In this document: one piece after another, positions 41,625 to 49,949 of the stretch | How the letters are laid out: the number at the start of each line of letters is the position of its first letter | Numbering within the stretch: position 1 is the first letter of the stretch | Origin: CAYVTV01 sp964563105 | GTDB taxonomy: Bacteria; Bacteroidota; Bacteroidia; Bacteroidales; GCA-2748055 | DNA: 64,000 nt | NCBI GenBank assembly: GCA_964563105.1 | Contig: CAZLXM010000001.1 | Coordinates: 1 to 64,000 of the forward strand | Reading direction: 5' to 3' | Position numbers and translations under genes: made by a program | Notes under the pieces: generated by a model | The model's database searches: none | Told to the model about the DNA's origin: nothing | What the model saw: only the letters and a program-made list of their open reading frames with translations

Positions 41625-42664
41625 TCAAGTTTTACGGCCCTCATTGTTTTTACACTTTCAAAGGCTGCTTCAATTATACGTATTACCAGTCCGGCCTGCA
41701 TAGCACTTACCGGCGGGGATGAACCTTCTCTGATGGCTTTATAAATTTCATCATAATATATCTGGTAATTACCCTGTAAGCTCTCATATTGTCGCCTTAA
41801 ATTTATACCATTTATTGTAGTATGTAAAAGACCGTGCTCATTACTTTTTTCTTTTCCCCAATCATCACCTGCAGGAAGTTTTCCCTGCTTAAGGTCTTCT
41901 TCCTGGGGATCAATACCCCATTTTAGAAATGATCCTTCTGTTCCGTGTAAAATATATCTCGGCCCGGGCTCACGTACAAGATAACTCCCGCATACACTAA
42001 CTTTTATGTCAGGATATTGGAGCCATAGCTCAAAAATGTCATCAATTCTGCCGCCACTGCGAAAAATCCTGATATCAGCTGTTACCGCTGAAGGTTTTCC
42101 AAACAATACAAGTGCCTGGTCAATCATATGTGATCCAAGATTATAAAGGGTACCGGTACCTGTATCGGGATCTTCTTTCCAGGTGCCTGCTCTTATAAAA
42201 TTCCTGAAACGATCAAAATGAGACTCATATTCTACAAGCCTGCCCAGAAGATTTTCGGAAATTACTTTTTTTACAGTTAAAAAATCACTATCCCATCTTC
42301 TGTTATGAAAAACACTTAGAATAAGCCCCTTCTTATCAGCCAGCTCAGCTAATTTCATGGCATCATCATATTTTTGAGTGAAAGGTTTTTCTGTGACCAC
42401 ATGCTTTCCGGCTTCAAGGGCCTGTTTTGTAAGTTCATAATGCGTGTTATCCGGAGTATTGACAATGATAAGTTCAATCTTGTCATCCTTGCATAAATCC
42501 TCAAAACTTCTGACAATAACAGAGTCAGGATATCTTTCCCGTGAACGGCTATGTTTTCTCTCAAGAATCTTATAAAGATCAAATTTCTTATTTGTAGATA
42601 TCAGTGGTGCATGAAATACCATCCCCGACATACCATAAGAGGCAATTGCAGTTTTAACCGGCAT
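41621..42664 (-). CDS. Gfo/Idh/MocA-family oxidoreductase
   Basis: The 347 residues show the N-terminal Rossmann domain and the Glu-Lys-Pro catalytic motif near 93 (Thr-Glu-Lys-Pro-Phe), with the C-terminal beta-sheet domain of the family. The opening sequence Gly-Met-Ser-Gly-Met-Val-Phe-His-Ala-Pro resembles YdgJ/IolW-like inositol or sugar dehydrogenases. The first Gly of the Gly-x-Gly-x-x-Gly motif is replaced by Ser (Ser9-Tyr-Gly-Met-Ser-Gly), which is unusual. It probably oxidises or reduces a sugar or cyclitol with NAD(P). The end overlaps the uxuA end by four bases, so the transcripts are antisense at their 3' ends. Confidence 0.85.
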   Translation of the reverse strand: MPVKTAIASYGMSGMVFHAPLISTNKKFDLYKILERKHSRSRERYPDSVIVRSFEDLCKDDKIELIIVNTPDNTHYELTKQALEAGKHVVTEKPFTQKYDDAMKLAELADKKGLILSVFHNRRWDSDFLTVKKVISENLLGRLVEYESHFDRFRNFIRAGTWKEDPDTGTGTLYNLGSHMIDQALVLFGKPSAVTADIRIFRSGGRIDDIFELWLQYPDIKVSVCGSYLVREPGPRYILHGTEGSFLKWGIDPQEEDLKQGKLPAGDDWGKEKSNEHGLLHTTINGINLRRQYESLQGNYQIYYDEIYKAIREGSSPPVSAMQAGLVIRIIEAAFESVKTMRAVKLD

Positions 42665-42894
42665 AATTTTTCATTTGTTATTAATTGTTTTAAACAGTGA
42701 AAATAATGATTAAATATTAATTTTGACTTCCAATATTTTAGTTATGTTTTATCAATTTCGAAACTGAAATACTTTACAGGATCAGACCTGGAAATGAACC
42801 TTACATGGAATGATTTGTTTAAATTTTAACAATATTTTAAAGAATTAAGATCATAGTGAAATTTAATATTATTAACGTAATTCAATTATTTATC

Positions 42895-43980
42895 ATGAAG
42901 ATTAACAAATATTTCAAATTAGTCGCAGTTTTATTTATAATAAGTTATTTTAATTTATCCGCACAGGATGCAGCTTCTCCATCGGTTAAAAATATTATAT
43001 ACATGATAGGGGATGGTATGGCACATAATCATGTTTATTCTGCCATGACAAAAGCCGGATACAAATTAAATATGGAGAAGTTTCCATATTCCGGTTTTCA
43101 AAAGACTTTCAGCCTTGATAATTATGTGACAGATTCAGCTGCAGGCGGGACTGCCCTTGCTACGGGCACAAAAACAAAAAATGGCGTTATCGGACAGGAT
43201 TCATTGGGAAATGATCTGAAGTCTATTTTAAGTATTGCCGGTGAAAACGGACTGGCCACCGGGATAGTGGTAAGCTGTGCAATTACCCATGCCACACCGG
43301 CTGCATTTTTTGCCCATCAGCCCAACAGATCAATGGTAGAGGAAATTGCAATGGATTTTATATATTCGGGAGTAGATATCGCAATTGGAGGCGGCTATGA
43401 TCATTTCGCCAAACGTAAAGATAATTTGAACCTTATCGATTCCCTTACTTCAAAAGGTTATACAGTTGTTAAAGATGAAAATGACCTTAAATCATTTAAA
43501 AATGGTAAACTGGCAGCTTTCCTGTATCCTGTTCATCCACCCGCATATTCAGAAAACAGGGGTAATCTCTTACCTGACGGAGTCACTAAAGCAATAGAAT
43601 TATTAAGTAAAAATGAAAAAGGATTTTTCCTGATGGTGGAAGGTTCTCAAATCGATTGGAGTGCCCATAAAAATGATTTGCAAGGTATTATTGATGAAAC
43701 ATTGGATTTTGACCGCGCTATTGGAATAGCACTCGACTTTGCAATAAGAGACGGAAATACTCTGGTGGTTGTTACCGCTGATCATGAAACCGGAGGAATG
43801 GCCATTACAGGTGGAAGTTTCGAAAATAAAGAAGTTGAAGCAGCTTTTACAACAGGCAACCATACAGCAGCTATGGTACCGGTTTTTTCATATGGCCCGG
43901 GTGCTGAAAAATTTTCAGGAATAATTGATAATACTGATTTTGTTAAAAGATTCAGGGAGTATTATGGATTTAATAAATAA
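42895..43980 (+). CDS. Secreted alkaline phosphatase
   Basis: I use ATG at 42895 (361 residues) because it starts a normal Sec signal peptide (Lys-Ile-Asn-Lys...Leu-Ser-Ala-Gln); a GTG 13 codons upstream is the alternative. The mature protein has Gly-Asp-Gly-Met metal-site residues near 40, the nucleophile in Thr-Asp-Ser-Ala-Ala-Gly-Gly near 75, and Thr-Ala-Asp-His-Glu-Thr-Gly-Gly-Met near 297. It belongs to the PhoA-type phosphatases and releases phosphate from monoesters in the periplasm. At 361 residues it is shorter than E. coli PhoA (471) but typical for Bacteroidota. No Pho-box-like element was recognised upstream. Confidence 0.9.
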   Translation: MKINKYFKLVAVLFIISYFNLSAQDAASPSVKNIIYMIGDGMAHNHVYSAMTKAGYKLNMEKFPYSGFQKTFSLDNYVTDSAAGGTALATGTKTKNGVIGQDSLGNDLKSILSIAGENGLATGIVVSCAITHATPAAFFAHQPNRSMVEEIAMDFIYSGVDIAIGGGYDHFAKRKDNLNLIDSLTSKGYTVVKDENDLKSFKNGKLAAFLYPVHPPAYSENRGNLLPDGVTKAIELLSKNEKGFFLMVEGSQIDWSAHKNDLQGIIDETLDFDRAIGIALDFAIRDGNTLVVVTADHETGGMAITGGSFENKEVEAAFTTGNHTAAMVPVFSYGPGAEKFSGIIDNTDFVKRFREYYGFNK

Positions 43981-44006
43981 TTAGCTATTTATAAGGACTT
44001 TTATTA

Positions 44007-44633
44007 ATGCTTTCGGAAAAAGCCGAAAATAAAAAATACACACTGCCAGTTGCAGAAGAGTTTTATTCGCTTCAGGGAGAAGGGTTTCATACCGGAAAAG
44101 CTGCCTATTTCATAAGAATAGCAGGATGTGACCTGGGATGTAGCTGGTGTGACTCCTCTTTTACATGGGATTCTTCATTGTTTCCCGGAATTGAAGTAGA
44201 TAAAATTGTTGAAAATGCAAATAATTGCCCGGCAAAAACTGTGGTAGTTACCGGAGGTGAACCCCTGGTGCAGGATCTGGGTTATCTGTGCAAAAGACTG
44301 AAAGACAATGGGATCACAACTTTTTTGGAAACCTCCGGGGCTTACCCTTTAAGTGGCAAATGGGACTGGATTTGTTTGTCACCAAAAAAACAGGCTCCTC
44401 CCTTAAACAATATTTATCCTCTGGCAAATGAACTAAAAGTTATTGTTGCCAATAATTCAGATCTTAACTGGGCAATATCAAACGCCAAAAAAGTAAGCAA
44501 AAACTGTCATTTATATCTTCAGCCTGAATGGAGTGTTCATAAATCTATTACTCAGCTTATAGTAGATTTTATTAAACAAAATCCCCAATGGCAAATTTCT
44601 CTTCAATCACATAAATTTATGGGAATTCCCTGA
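44007..44633 (+). CDS. queE: 7-carboxy-7-deazaguanine synthase (QueE)
   Basis: The 208 residues carry the radical-SAM cluster motif as Cys-Asp-Leu-Gly-Cys-Ser-Trp-Cys-Asp near 45-52, preceded by the QueE signature Tyr-Ser-Leu-Gln-Gly-Glu-Gly near 23. Thr-Gly-Gly-Glu-Pro near 85 contributes to SAM binding. The Cys-x3-Cys-x2-Cys spacing is the usual one. It converts 6-carboxytetrahydropterin to 7-carboxy-7-deazaguanine in queuosine synthesis. The other queuosine genes (queD, queC) are not nearby. It lies 26 bases after the phosphatase gene and 53 bases before a permease gene, without an evident functional link. Confidence 0.95.
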   Translation: MLSEKAENKKYTLPVAEEFYSLQGEGFHTGKAAYFIRIAGCDLGCSWCDSSFTWDSSLFPGIEVDKIVENANNCPAKTVVVTGGEPLVQDLGYLCKRLKDNGITTFLETSGAYPLSGKWDWICLSPKKQAPPLNNIYPLANELKVIVANNSDLNWAISNAKKVSKNCHLYLQPEWSVHKSITQLIVDFIKQNPQWQISLQSHKFMGIP

Positions 44634-44686
44634 TGTTGTTTATAACAATTTATATATATTGGAGGAAATTTTTTTAATCCTCTGAT

Positions 44687-46048
44687 ATGTCAGCTTCTTA
44701 TATCTTGTTTATTGTCCTTTCAGGAGTTACCCTGCTTTTATTTCTTGTATTGAAAGTAAAGGTCCAGGCTTTTATTTCTCTTCTTATAACTTCAATTTTT
44801 GTTGGCATACTTGCCGGAATGCCATTATCTGACATTACTGCTTCTATTCAGAATGGTATGGGCGGTACCCTGGGATTCGTGGCAACTGTTGTTGGCCTGG
44901 GGGCTATATTCGGGCAAATGCTGGAGAGCTCCGGGGGAGCTGAATCACTTGCACATTATCTGGTTAAAAAATTTGGAAAAGAGAAATCTTCATGGGCCAT
45001 GCTGATAACCGGTTTTCTGGTTGCTATTCCTATTTTCCTTGATGTCGGGTTAATTATCCTGATACCTGTAGTCTATGCTCTTTCTCGTGACACAAAACGT
45101 TCTCTTCTTTATTATGGGATACCTTTATTGGCAGGCCTGGCTGTTGCACATGCTTTTATTCCTCCAACACCCGGGCCTGTAGCTGTTACAGATATTCTGG
45201 GGGCCGATATCGGATGGGTAATAATATATGGTTTCATACTGGGCTTTCCAACCGCAATCCTGGCCGGCCCGGTATTCGGTAAGTTTATTGCCCGGAAGAT
45301 CCATATAGAGCCTCCTGCTGATATGTTTATTCATAATAACGGACAAAAACAGGATACAGAAAATATGCCATCCTTTGGCCTGGTTTTTACTCTCATTGCT
45401 ATTCCTCTCTTTTTGATCCTTATAGGTACTTTTACAAATTTTGGAATTTCAAAAGAGCTGCTTAATGATTCTGTTTTTACAGAAATACTGATTTTTACAG
45501 GTCATCCCTTTGTTGCACTTATCATTGCTACTTTACTGGCTATTTGGCTTTTAGGCTTCAAAAAAGAAATGCCAAAGCAAAAAATCCTGGATCTGAGTAC
45601 AAGGGCCCTCGGCCCGGCAGGCATCATAATTCTAATTACAGGTGCCGGAGGTGTACTGAAACAGGTATTGATTGACAGCGGTATTGGAAATATAATGGCA
45701 GAATCTATTGCCGGCTCTTCCATGCCTGTTATTTTACTGGCATGGCTCCTTGCTGCTTCAGTAAGAATTACCCAGGGATCAGCTACAGTTGCAATGATTA
45801 CCGCAGCCGGGATAATTGCTCCTGTATTAGAGATAATTAGTCTGAATCAACATCATATTGCATTGACCGTTATTGCAATCGCATCAGGTGCAACAATCCT
45901 TGCACATGTAAATGACAGCGGATTCTGGCTGGTATGTAAATATTTTGGTATGGATGAAAAGCAAACTTTGCAGTCATTTACTGTCATGGAAACAATAATT
46001 GCTTTATCCGGACTGGCCTTAACACTGGTAGTTAGTTTATTTGTATAA
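44687..46048 (+). CDS. GntP-family gluconate/sugar-acid permease
   Basis: The 453 residues have 12-14 membrane helices and GntP-family features: Gly-Gly-Thr-Leu-Gly-Phe-Val near 55, Pro-Ile-Phe-Leu-Asp-Val near 115, Phe-Ile-Pro-Pro-Thr-Pro-Gly-Pro near 158 and Val-Asn-Asp-Ser-Gly-Phe-Trp near 407. The family imports gluconate or related sugar acids by proton symport. The uronate catabolic genes 4 kb upstream suggest a sugar-acid substrate, but no kinase gene of the gluconate route sits beside it. A strong hairpin terminator follows right after the stop codon and separates it from the convergent cold-shock gene. Confidence 0.9.
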   Translation: MSASYILFIVLSGVTLLLFLVLKVKVQAFISLLITSIFVGILAGMPLSDITASIQNGMGGTLGFVATVVGLGAIFGQMLESSGGAESLAHYLVKKFGKEKSSWAMLITGFLVAIPIFLDVGLIILIPVVYALSRDTKRSLLYYGIPLLAGLAVAHAFIPPTPGPVAVTDILGADIGWVIIYGFILGFPTAILAGPVFGKFIARKIHIEPPADMFIHNNGQKQDTENMPSFGLVFTLIAIPLFLILIGTFTNFGISKELLNDSVFTEILIFTGHPFVALIIATLLAIWLLGFKKEMPKQKILDLSTRALGPAGIIILITGAGGVLKQVLIDSGIGNIMAESIAGSSMPVILLAWLLAASVRITQGSATVAMITAAGIIAPVLEIISLNQHHIALTVIAIASGATILAHVNDSGFWLVCKYFGMDEKQTLQSFTVMETIIALSGLALTLVVSLFV

Positions 46049-46049
46049 A

Positions 46050-46077
46050 AAAAGGTGCCCGTTCAGTGGCACCTTTT
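46050..46077. terminator. Bidirectional intrinsic terminator between gntP-family gene and csp
   Basis: A perfect 10-bp stem (AAAAGGTGCC at 46050-46059 and GGCACCTTTT at 46068-46077) with an 8-base loop lies 1 base after the permease stop. The A and T tracts on the two arms allow use in both directions. Confidence 0.88.
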
Positions 46078-46097
46078 GAATCAATAAAAAGTATTAT

Positions 46098-46289
46098 TTA
46101 TACTAGTTTAACATTTACCGCATTCAAACCTTTTTTCCCCTCCTGGAGATCAAATGTAACATCATCATCTTCCCTGATTTCATCTACCAGTCCACTAGCG
46201 TGAACAAAATACTCCTTTTCAGATTCATTGTCTTTAATAAATCCATAACCTTTAGACTCATTAAAAAATTTAACTTTTCCTGATTTCAT
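46098..46289 (-). CDS. Cold-shock domain protein
   Basis: This 63-residue CspA-type protein has RNP1 as Lys-Gly-Tyr-Gly-Phe-Ile (residues 13-18) and RNP2 as Tyr-Phe-Val-His-Ala-Ser (27-32). The common RNP2 starts Val-Phe-Val-His, so Tyr27 is a conservative change. It binds single-stranded RNA or DNA and acts as an RNA chaperone. The length fits the family. A -7 promoter-like TACCTTTG lies on the - strand 31 bases upstream of the start codon. The shared terminator at 46050-46077 lies downstream. Confidence 0.95.
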   Translation of the reverse strand: MKSGKVKFFNESKGYGFIKDNESEKEYFVHASGLVDEIREDDDVTFDLQEGKKGLNAVNVKLV

Positions 46290-46319
46290 TTTAAAAAAAA
46301 ATTAATTATAATTACCTTG

Positions 46320-46327
46320 CAAAGGTA
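46320..46327 (-). promoter_or_regulatory. -7 box of the cold-shock gene
   Basis: On the - strand this reads TACCTTTG, an exact match to TAnnTTTG, 30 bases from the csp start. No TTTG lies at the normal -33 spacing. Confidence 0.4.
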
Positions 46328-46559
46328 TTATTATTTTGAACAAACTATCCTGTATATATTTAATTTAACCGTAAATTAATGAATAATGAAAAATATCAGG
46401 AACTAAAAAAGCATGATTATTCTGTTCTGCAAAATAATCCGGCCAAAACCCTGTTTATACTTTTTATTAATTTATCGTAATCCGGAAAAGGGAATATATT
46501 TCAGCGGCTTTCACAATTCAAACAATAATTGATATTATAATGATAAATTCATCAGATTT

Positions 46560-47591
46560 ATGAAGGCACTTGTACTAAAAGAATATATGCATCTTGAATT
46601 CATTGACGTTCCGGATCCTGAGTTCAATGATAATGAGGTGCTGATCAGAGTTAAAGCAGCCGGTATATGCGGAAGCGATGTTCATGGAATGGATGGAAGT
46701 ACCGGCAGAAGAATCCCTCCTTTAATTATGGGGCATGAAGCATCAGGTATTATTGAAGAAACCGGCAAAGCTGTTAAAGGATGGAAAAAAGGAGACCGTG
46801 TAACATTCGATTCAACAATTTATAAACTGGATGACTGGTATTCCAGGAAAGGAATGTATAACCTGAGTGATGACAGGATGGTGCTTGGAGTATCAACAAA
46901 TGAATATAGAAGAAATGGTGCTTTTGCCGAATATGTCGTAGTTCCACAACATATTCTTTATAAGGTCCCTGATAAGGTGAGTTTTATTGAAGCTGCAATG
47001 GTTGAGCCTGTTGCAGTGGCCCTACATGCAATAGGGCTTACCCCCTTATCAATAAACGATACAGCACTCGTAATAGGCACAGGAATGATAGGGTTATTTA
47101 TTGTTCAGTTACTTAGAATTGCCGGCTGTGGTAAAATAATTGCCATAGACCCCGACATTGAAAAATTGAATTTAGCCAAAGAATTTGGAGCTGATAAGGT
47201 GTTGGGCCCCCAAAATGCAAATGTACCTGCCGAAGTCATAGCTGAAACAAATAATAGGGGGGCTGATCTCGTATTTGAAGCAGTTGGTTTATCCTCAACT
47301 GTTCAAACAGCAATTAACTGTGCCCGTAAAGGGGCTAAAGTAACCCTTGTTGGAAATATTTCGGCTAAAGTGGAGATACCTTTGCAAACCGTGGTAACAA
47401 AAGAATTATGTATACATGGTTCTTGTGCTATAAATGGGGAATACTCAGCAGTCCTGGATCTTATCTCAAATGCTAAAGTTCAGGCCGGAAAGGTTTTAAG
47501 CGCTACAGCTCCCCTGTCTGAAGGGGCTGCATGGTTTAATCGTTTATATAATAAAGAAAAAGGACTTATCAAGGTCATATTACTTCCCTGA
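46560..47591 (+). CDS. Zinc-type alcohol/polyol dehydrogenase (MDR family) lacking structural-zinc cysteines
   Basis: The 343 residues belong to the medium-chain dehydrogenase family: catalytic zinc region Gly-Ile-Cys-Gly-Ser-Asp-Val-His-Gly near 36, Met-Gly-His-Glu-Ala-Ser-Gly near 59, and the NAD motif Gly-Thr-Gly-Met-Ile-Gly near 172. In the lobe that normally carries four cysteines for a structural zinc (around 88-105, before Val-Leu-Gly-Val-Ser), none is present: the positions read as Lys, Asp, Ser and Ser. The enzyme probably oxidises a polyol or sugar alcohol with NAD. A Gfo/Idh/MocA gene follows by 17 bases, so both may act on one sugar-derived substrate. Confidence 0.87.
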   Translation: MKALVLKEYMHLEFIDVPDPEFNDNEVLIRVKAAGICGSDVHGMDGSTGRRIPPLIMGHEASGIIEETGKAVKGWKKGDRVTFDSTIYKLDDWYSRKGMYNLSDDRMVLGVSTNEYRRNGAFAEYVVVPQHILYKVPDKVSFIEAAMVEPVAVALHAIGLTPLSINDTALVIGTGMIGLFIVQLLRIAGCGKIIAIDPDIEKLNLAKEFGADKVLGPQNANVPAEVIAETNNRGADLVFEAVGLSSTVQTAINCARKGAKVTLVGNISAKVEIPLQTVVTKELCIHGSCAINGEYSAVLDLISNAKVQAGKVLSATAPLSEGAAWFNRLYNKEKGLIKVILLP

Positions 47592-47608
47592 ATAATTTTG
47601 TAACTTCT

Positions 47609-48739
47609 ATGGATCAAAAATTAAAAACCGGAATAATAGGTTGTGGAAAAGTTGGTCATATCCATGCCAGGGCGCTTATTAATGCATATAATTCTGATTT
47701 TTCTGCTGTTTATAGTCGTTCAGAAGATAAAAGACTTGAATTTGAGGATAAATACGAGGTAAAGGCTTATGATAATATAGCTGAAATGGTCACAAAAGAA
47801 AAACTGGATATAGTTATTGTTTGCACCCCGCATCCTGCCCATAAAACCGTTACAGTTGAGGCACTTGCTGCCGGGGCCAATGTTCTGGTGGAAAAACCTC
47901 TTGCCTCCAGCCTCGCTGATTGCGATGCAATGATAAAAGCTGCCATGGAAAATAATAAAAAACTTGGAGTTGTAAGTCAGAGAAGATTTTATCGCCCCTG
48001 CCAACGTTTATTTAATGCCATTCAGGATGGAAAAATAGGGCTTCCTGCTCTGGGTACTGTAACAATGCTTGGCTGGAGAGATGAAGAATATTATAAAAGT
48101 GATCCATGGCGCGGCAAATGGAAGGAAGAGGGAGGAGGGGTACTGGTAAATCAGGCACCTCATCAGATTGACCTTTTACAATGGTTCATGGGGGGAGAGC
48201 CGGAAGAATTATTCGGGACCTGGACAAATATTAATCATAATTATATTGAAGTTGAAGATACAGCACTTGCTATATTACGCTTTAAAACCGGAGGCCTGGC
48301 AAACATTGTTGTAAGTAATGCCCAGAAGCCAGGAATATATGGAAAAGTTCATATACACGGTACAAATGGATATTCACTTGGGGTTCAAACCGACGGGGGG
48401 GCCATGTTTGTTGCCGGGATGTCAGGAATACTCGAACCTCCGGTTAATGATATATGGACAGTCGCAGGTGAAGAAAATCTATTGCCAATATGGATAAAAG
48501 AAGACTCTGATTTTTTCCATAGTGTGGATGCTGTGGAATATTATATTCAGTTACAGGATGAAGATTTTATTCAGGCAGTTTTGGATGACAGGGATCCTTT
48601 AATATCAGGAATTGACGGACGCAAAACTATTGAAATATTTACGGCAATTTATAGGTCGCAACGTGATAAAACAACAATAAAATGGCCTTTGATCCCGGAA
48701 ATTGATCGCTCTGACATGGATGGAAGAATTAAAGACTAA
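47609..48739 (+). CDS. Gfo/Idh/MocA-family oxidoreductase
   Basis: The 376 residues begin with Gly-Ile-Ile-Gly-Cys-Gly-Lys-Val-Gly, an intact Rossmann motif, and carry Val-Glu-Lys-Pro-Leu near 95 with the catalytic Lys. Gly-Gly-Gly-Val-Leu-Val-Asn-Gln-Ala-Pro-His-Gln-Ile-Asp near 178 is the family C-terminal-domain motif with the active-site Asp-His pair. It should oxidise or reduce a sugar or cyclitol using NAD(P). It is 17 bases downstream of the dehydrogenase gene, and the pair is likely co-transcribed. The substrate cannot be named; a 3-keto-sugar route linked to the DUF1080 protein is one option. Confidence 0.88.
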   Translation: MDQKLKTGIIGCGKVGHIHARALINAYNSDFSAVYSRSEDKRLEFEDKYEVKAYDNIAEMVTKEKLDIVIVCTPHPAHKTVTVEALAAGANVLVEKPLASSLADCDAMIKAAMENNKKLGVVSQRRFYRPCQRLFNAIQDGKIGLPALGTVTMLGWRDEEYYKSDPWRGKWKEEGGGVLVNQAPHQIDLLQWFMGGEPEELFGTWTNINHNYIEVEDTALAILRFKTGGLANIVVSNAQKPGIYGKVHIHGTNGYSLGVQTDGGAMFVAGMSGILEPPVNDIWTVAGEENLLPIWIKEDSDFFHSVDAVEYYIQLQDEDFIQAVLDDRDPLISGIDGRKTIEIFTAIYRSQRDKTTIKWPLIPEIDRSDMDGRIKD

Positions 48740-48780
48740 TTGATTTTAAATTCTTAATTATTCAGTTTAATAATAATAAA

Positions 48781-49928
48781 ATGAACAATATAAATTGCGG
48801 CCTTCCGCCAGGTTTTCATCGTAAATCTTGCAGGATCCGGATAATCTGCCTTAGTTTCCTTCTTGCATTCTTTTCCTGTAAATCCAAAAAAGACACGCTG
48901 CTTCCTGAACCTGAATTCAATCCGCTGATATCAGCCTTTACATCAGGTCTGATATCTGCTGAATCATCTGTCAGAGTCAGGCTTTCTGCGGATCTGGAAA
49001 ATATTCCGGAAGGAAAATCTGAGTTAAAAGATAAAATCTTTGAATTTAACCCTGCAATTAAAGGGACTACCCATATTGTTGATAACCGGACCATTGAGTT
49101 CAGGCCTGAAAAACGAATGCCTGCAGGAACTCAATATAAAGCCAGGTTCCTGATATCAAAATTATTTAAAGATGTTTCTGATATAAAAGATTTTACTTTT
49201 TCATTTAAAACAATACCATTAAATATTGATGTGATTTTTGATGGACTAAGGGCTTATAGTAAAACAGATCTGAACTATATTAAAATACAGGCTAAACTTC
49301 TTTCAAGTGATCAATTGTCGATTGATGAAATTGAAACTTTCATTTCTGCCTCTCAGGGAAATAATAATCTTCCTATAGAATGGCTACAGCAGGAAGATGG
49401 AAAAATCCATTATTTTGTAATTGACAGCGTGAGCCGGTCAGAAAAGAAAGAATTGGCCAGGATCAGATGGAAAGGGAAAGGTGATGGCTTTTCCTTTGAA
49501 GGTTCCGGAGAATTTGAAATTCCCGCACAGGATGAATTTATTCTTATGGATCAAAAAGTTATACAGTATCCCGAACAATATATTGAACTTACTTTTTCCG
49601 ATCCCCTTAAAACAAATCAAAACCTGGATGGCCTTATCTACCTGGAAAATTTCACTGATCTTCGTTTCAATATTGAGGATAATATTATAAAAGTTTATCC
49701 GCTTATCAGACAAAAAGGCAGCCTTAAGATTACAATCAGCCCTGGAGTTCAAAATATAATTGGAAAAAAATTTATTGATGAAAAAACAGCCATACTTAAT
49801 TTTGAAGCTTTAAAACCTGCAATACGGCTTATAGGAAAAGGTGTAATTCTTCCTCGTTCCGATGGATTATTTTTCCCGTTCGAAACTGTTAATCTGAAAG
49901 GTATAGATCTCAGGATAATCAAAATATT
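48781..49928 (+). CDS. Alpha-2-macroglobulin-like lipoprotein, N-terminal part (gene split by assembly gap)
   Basis: These 382 codons are the N-terminal part of a bacterial alpha-2-macroglobulin. There is a signal peptide with Leu-Ala-Phe-Phe-Ser-Cys (Cys near 33, likely lipidated) and then MG-type beta domains. The frame runs into ten Ns at 49929. The last readable residues (Asn-Leu-Lys-Gly-Ile-Asp-Leu-Arg-Ile-Ile-Lys-Ile) match the family segment that is normally followed by Gln-Phe-Leu-Gln-(Met/Val)-Asn, which is found directly after the gap. So this and 49950-54428 are one gene of about 1,875 residues. The protein is thought to trap proteases in the periplasm. PbpC is encoded next, its usual partner. 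Confidence 0.88.
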
Positions 49929-49938
49929 NNNNNNNNNN
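49929..49938. other. Assembly gap (10 N) inside the alpha-2-macroglobulin gene
   Basis: Ten Ns break the gene. The bases just after the gap (49939-49949) include an in-frame TAG and do not fit the family alignment, so they may be contig-end errors. Confidence 0.98.
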
Positions 49939-49949
49939 ATTACAAGTAG

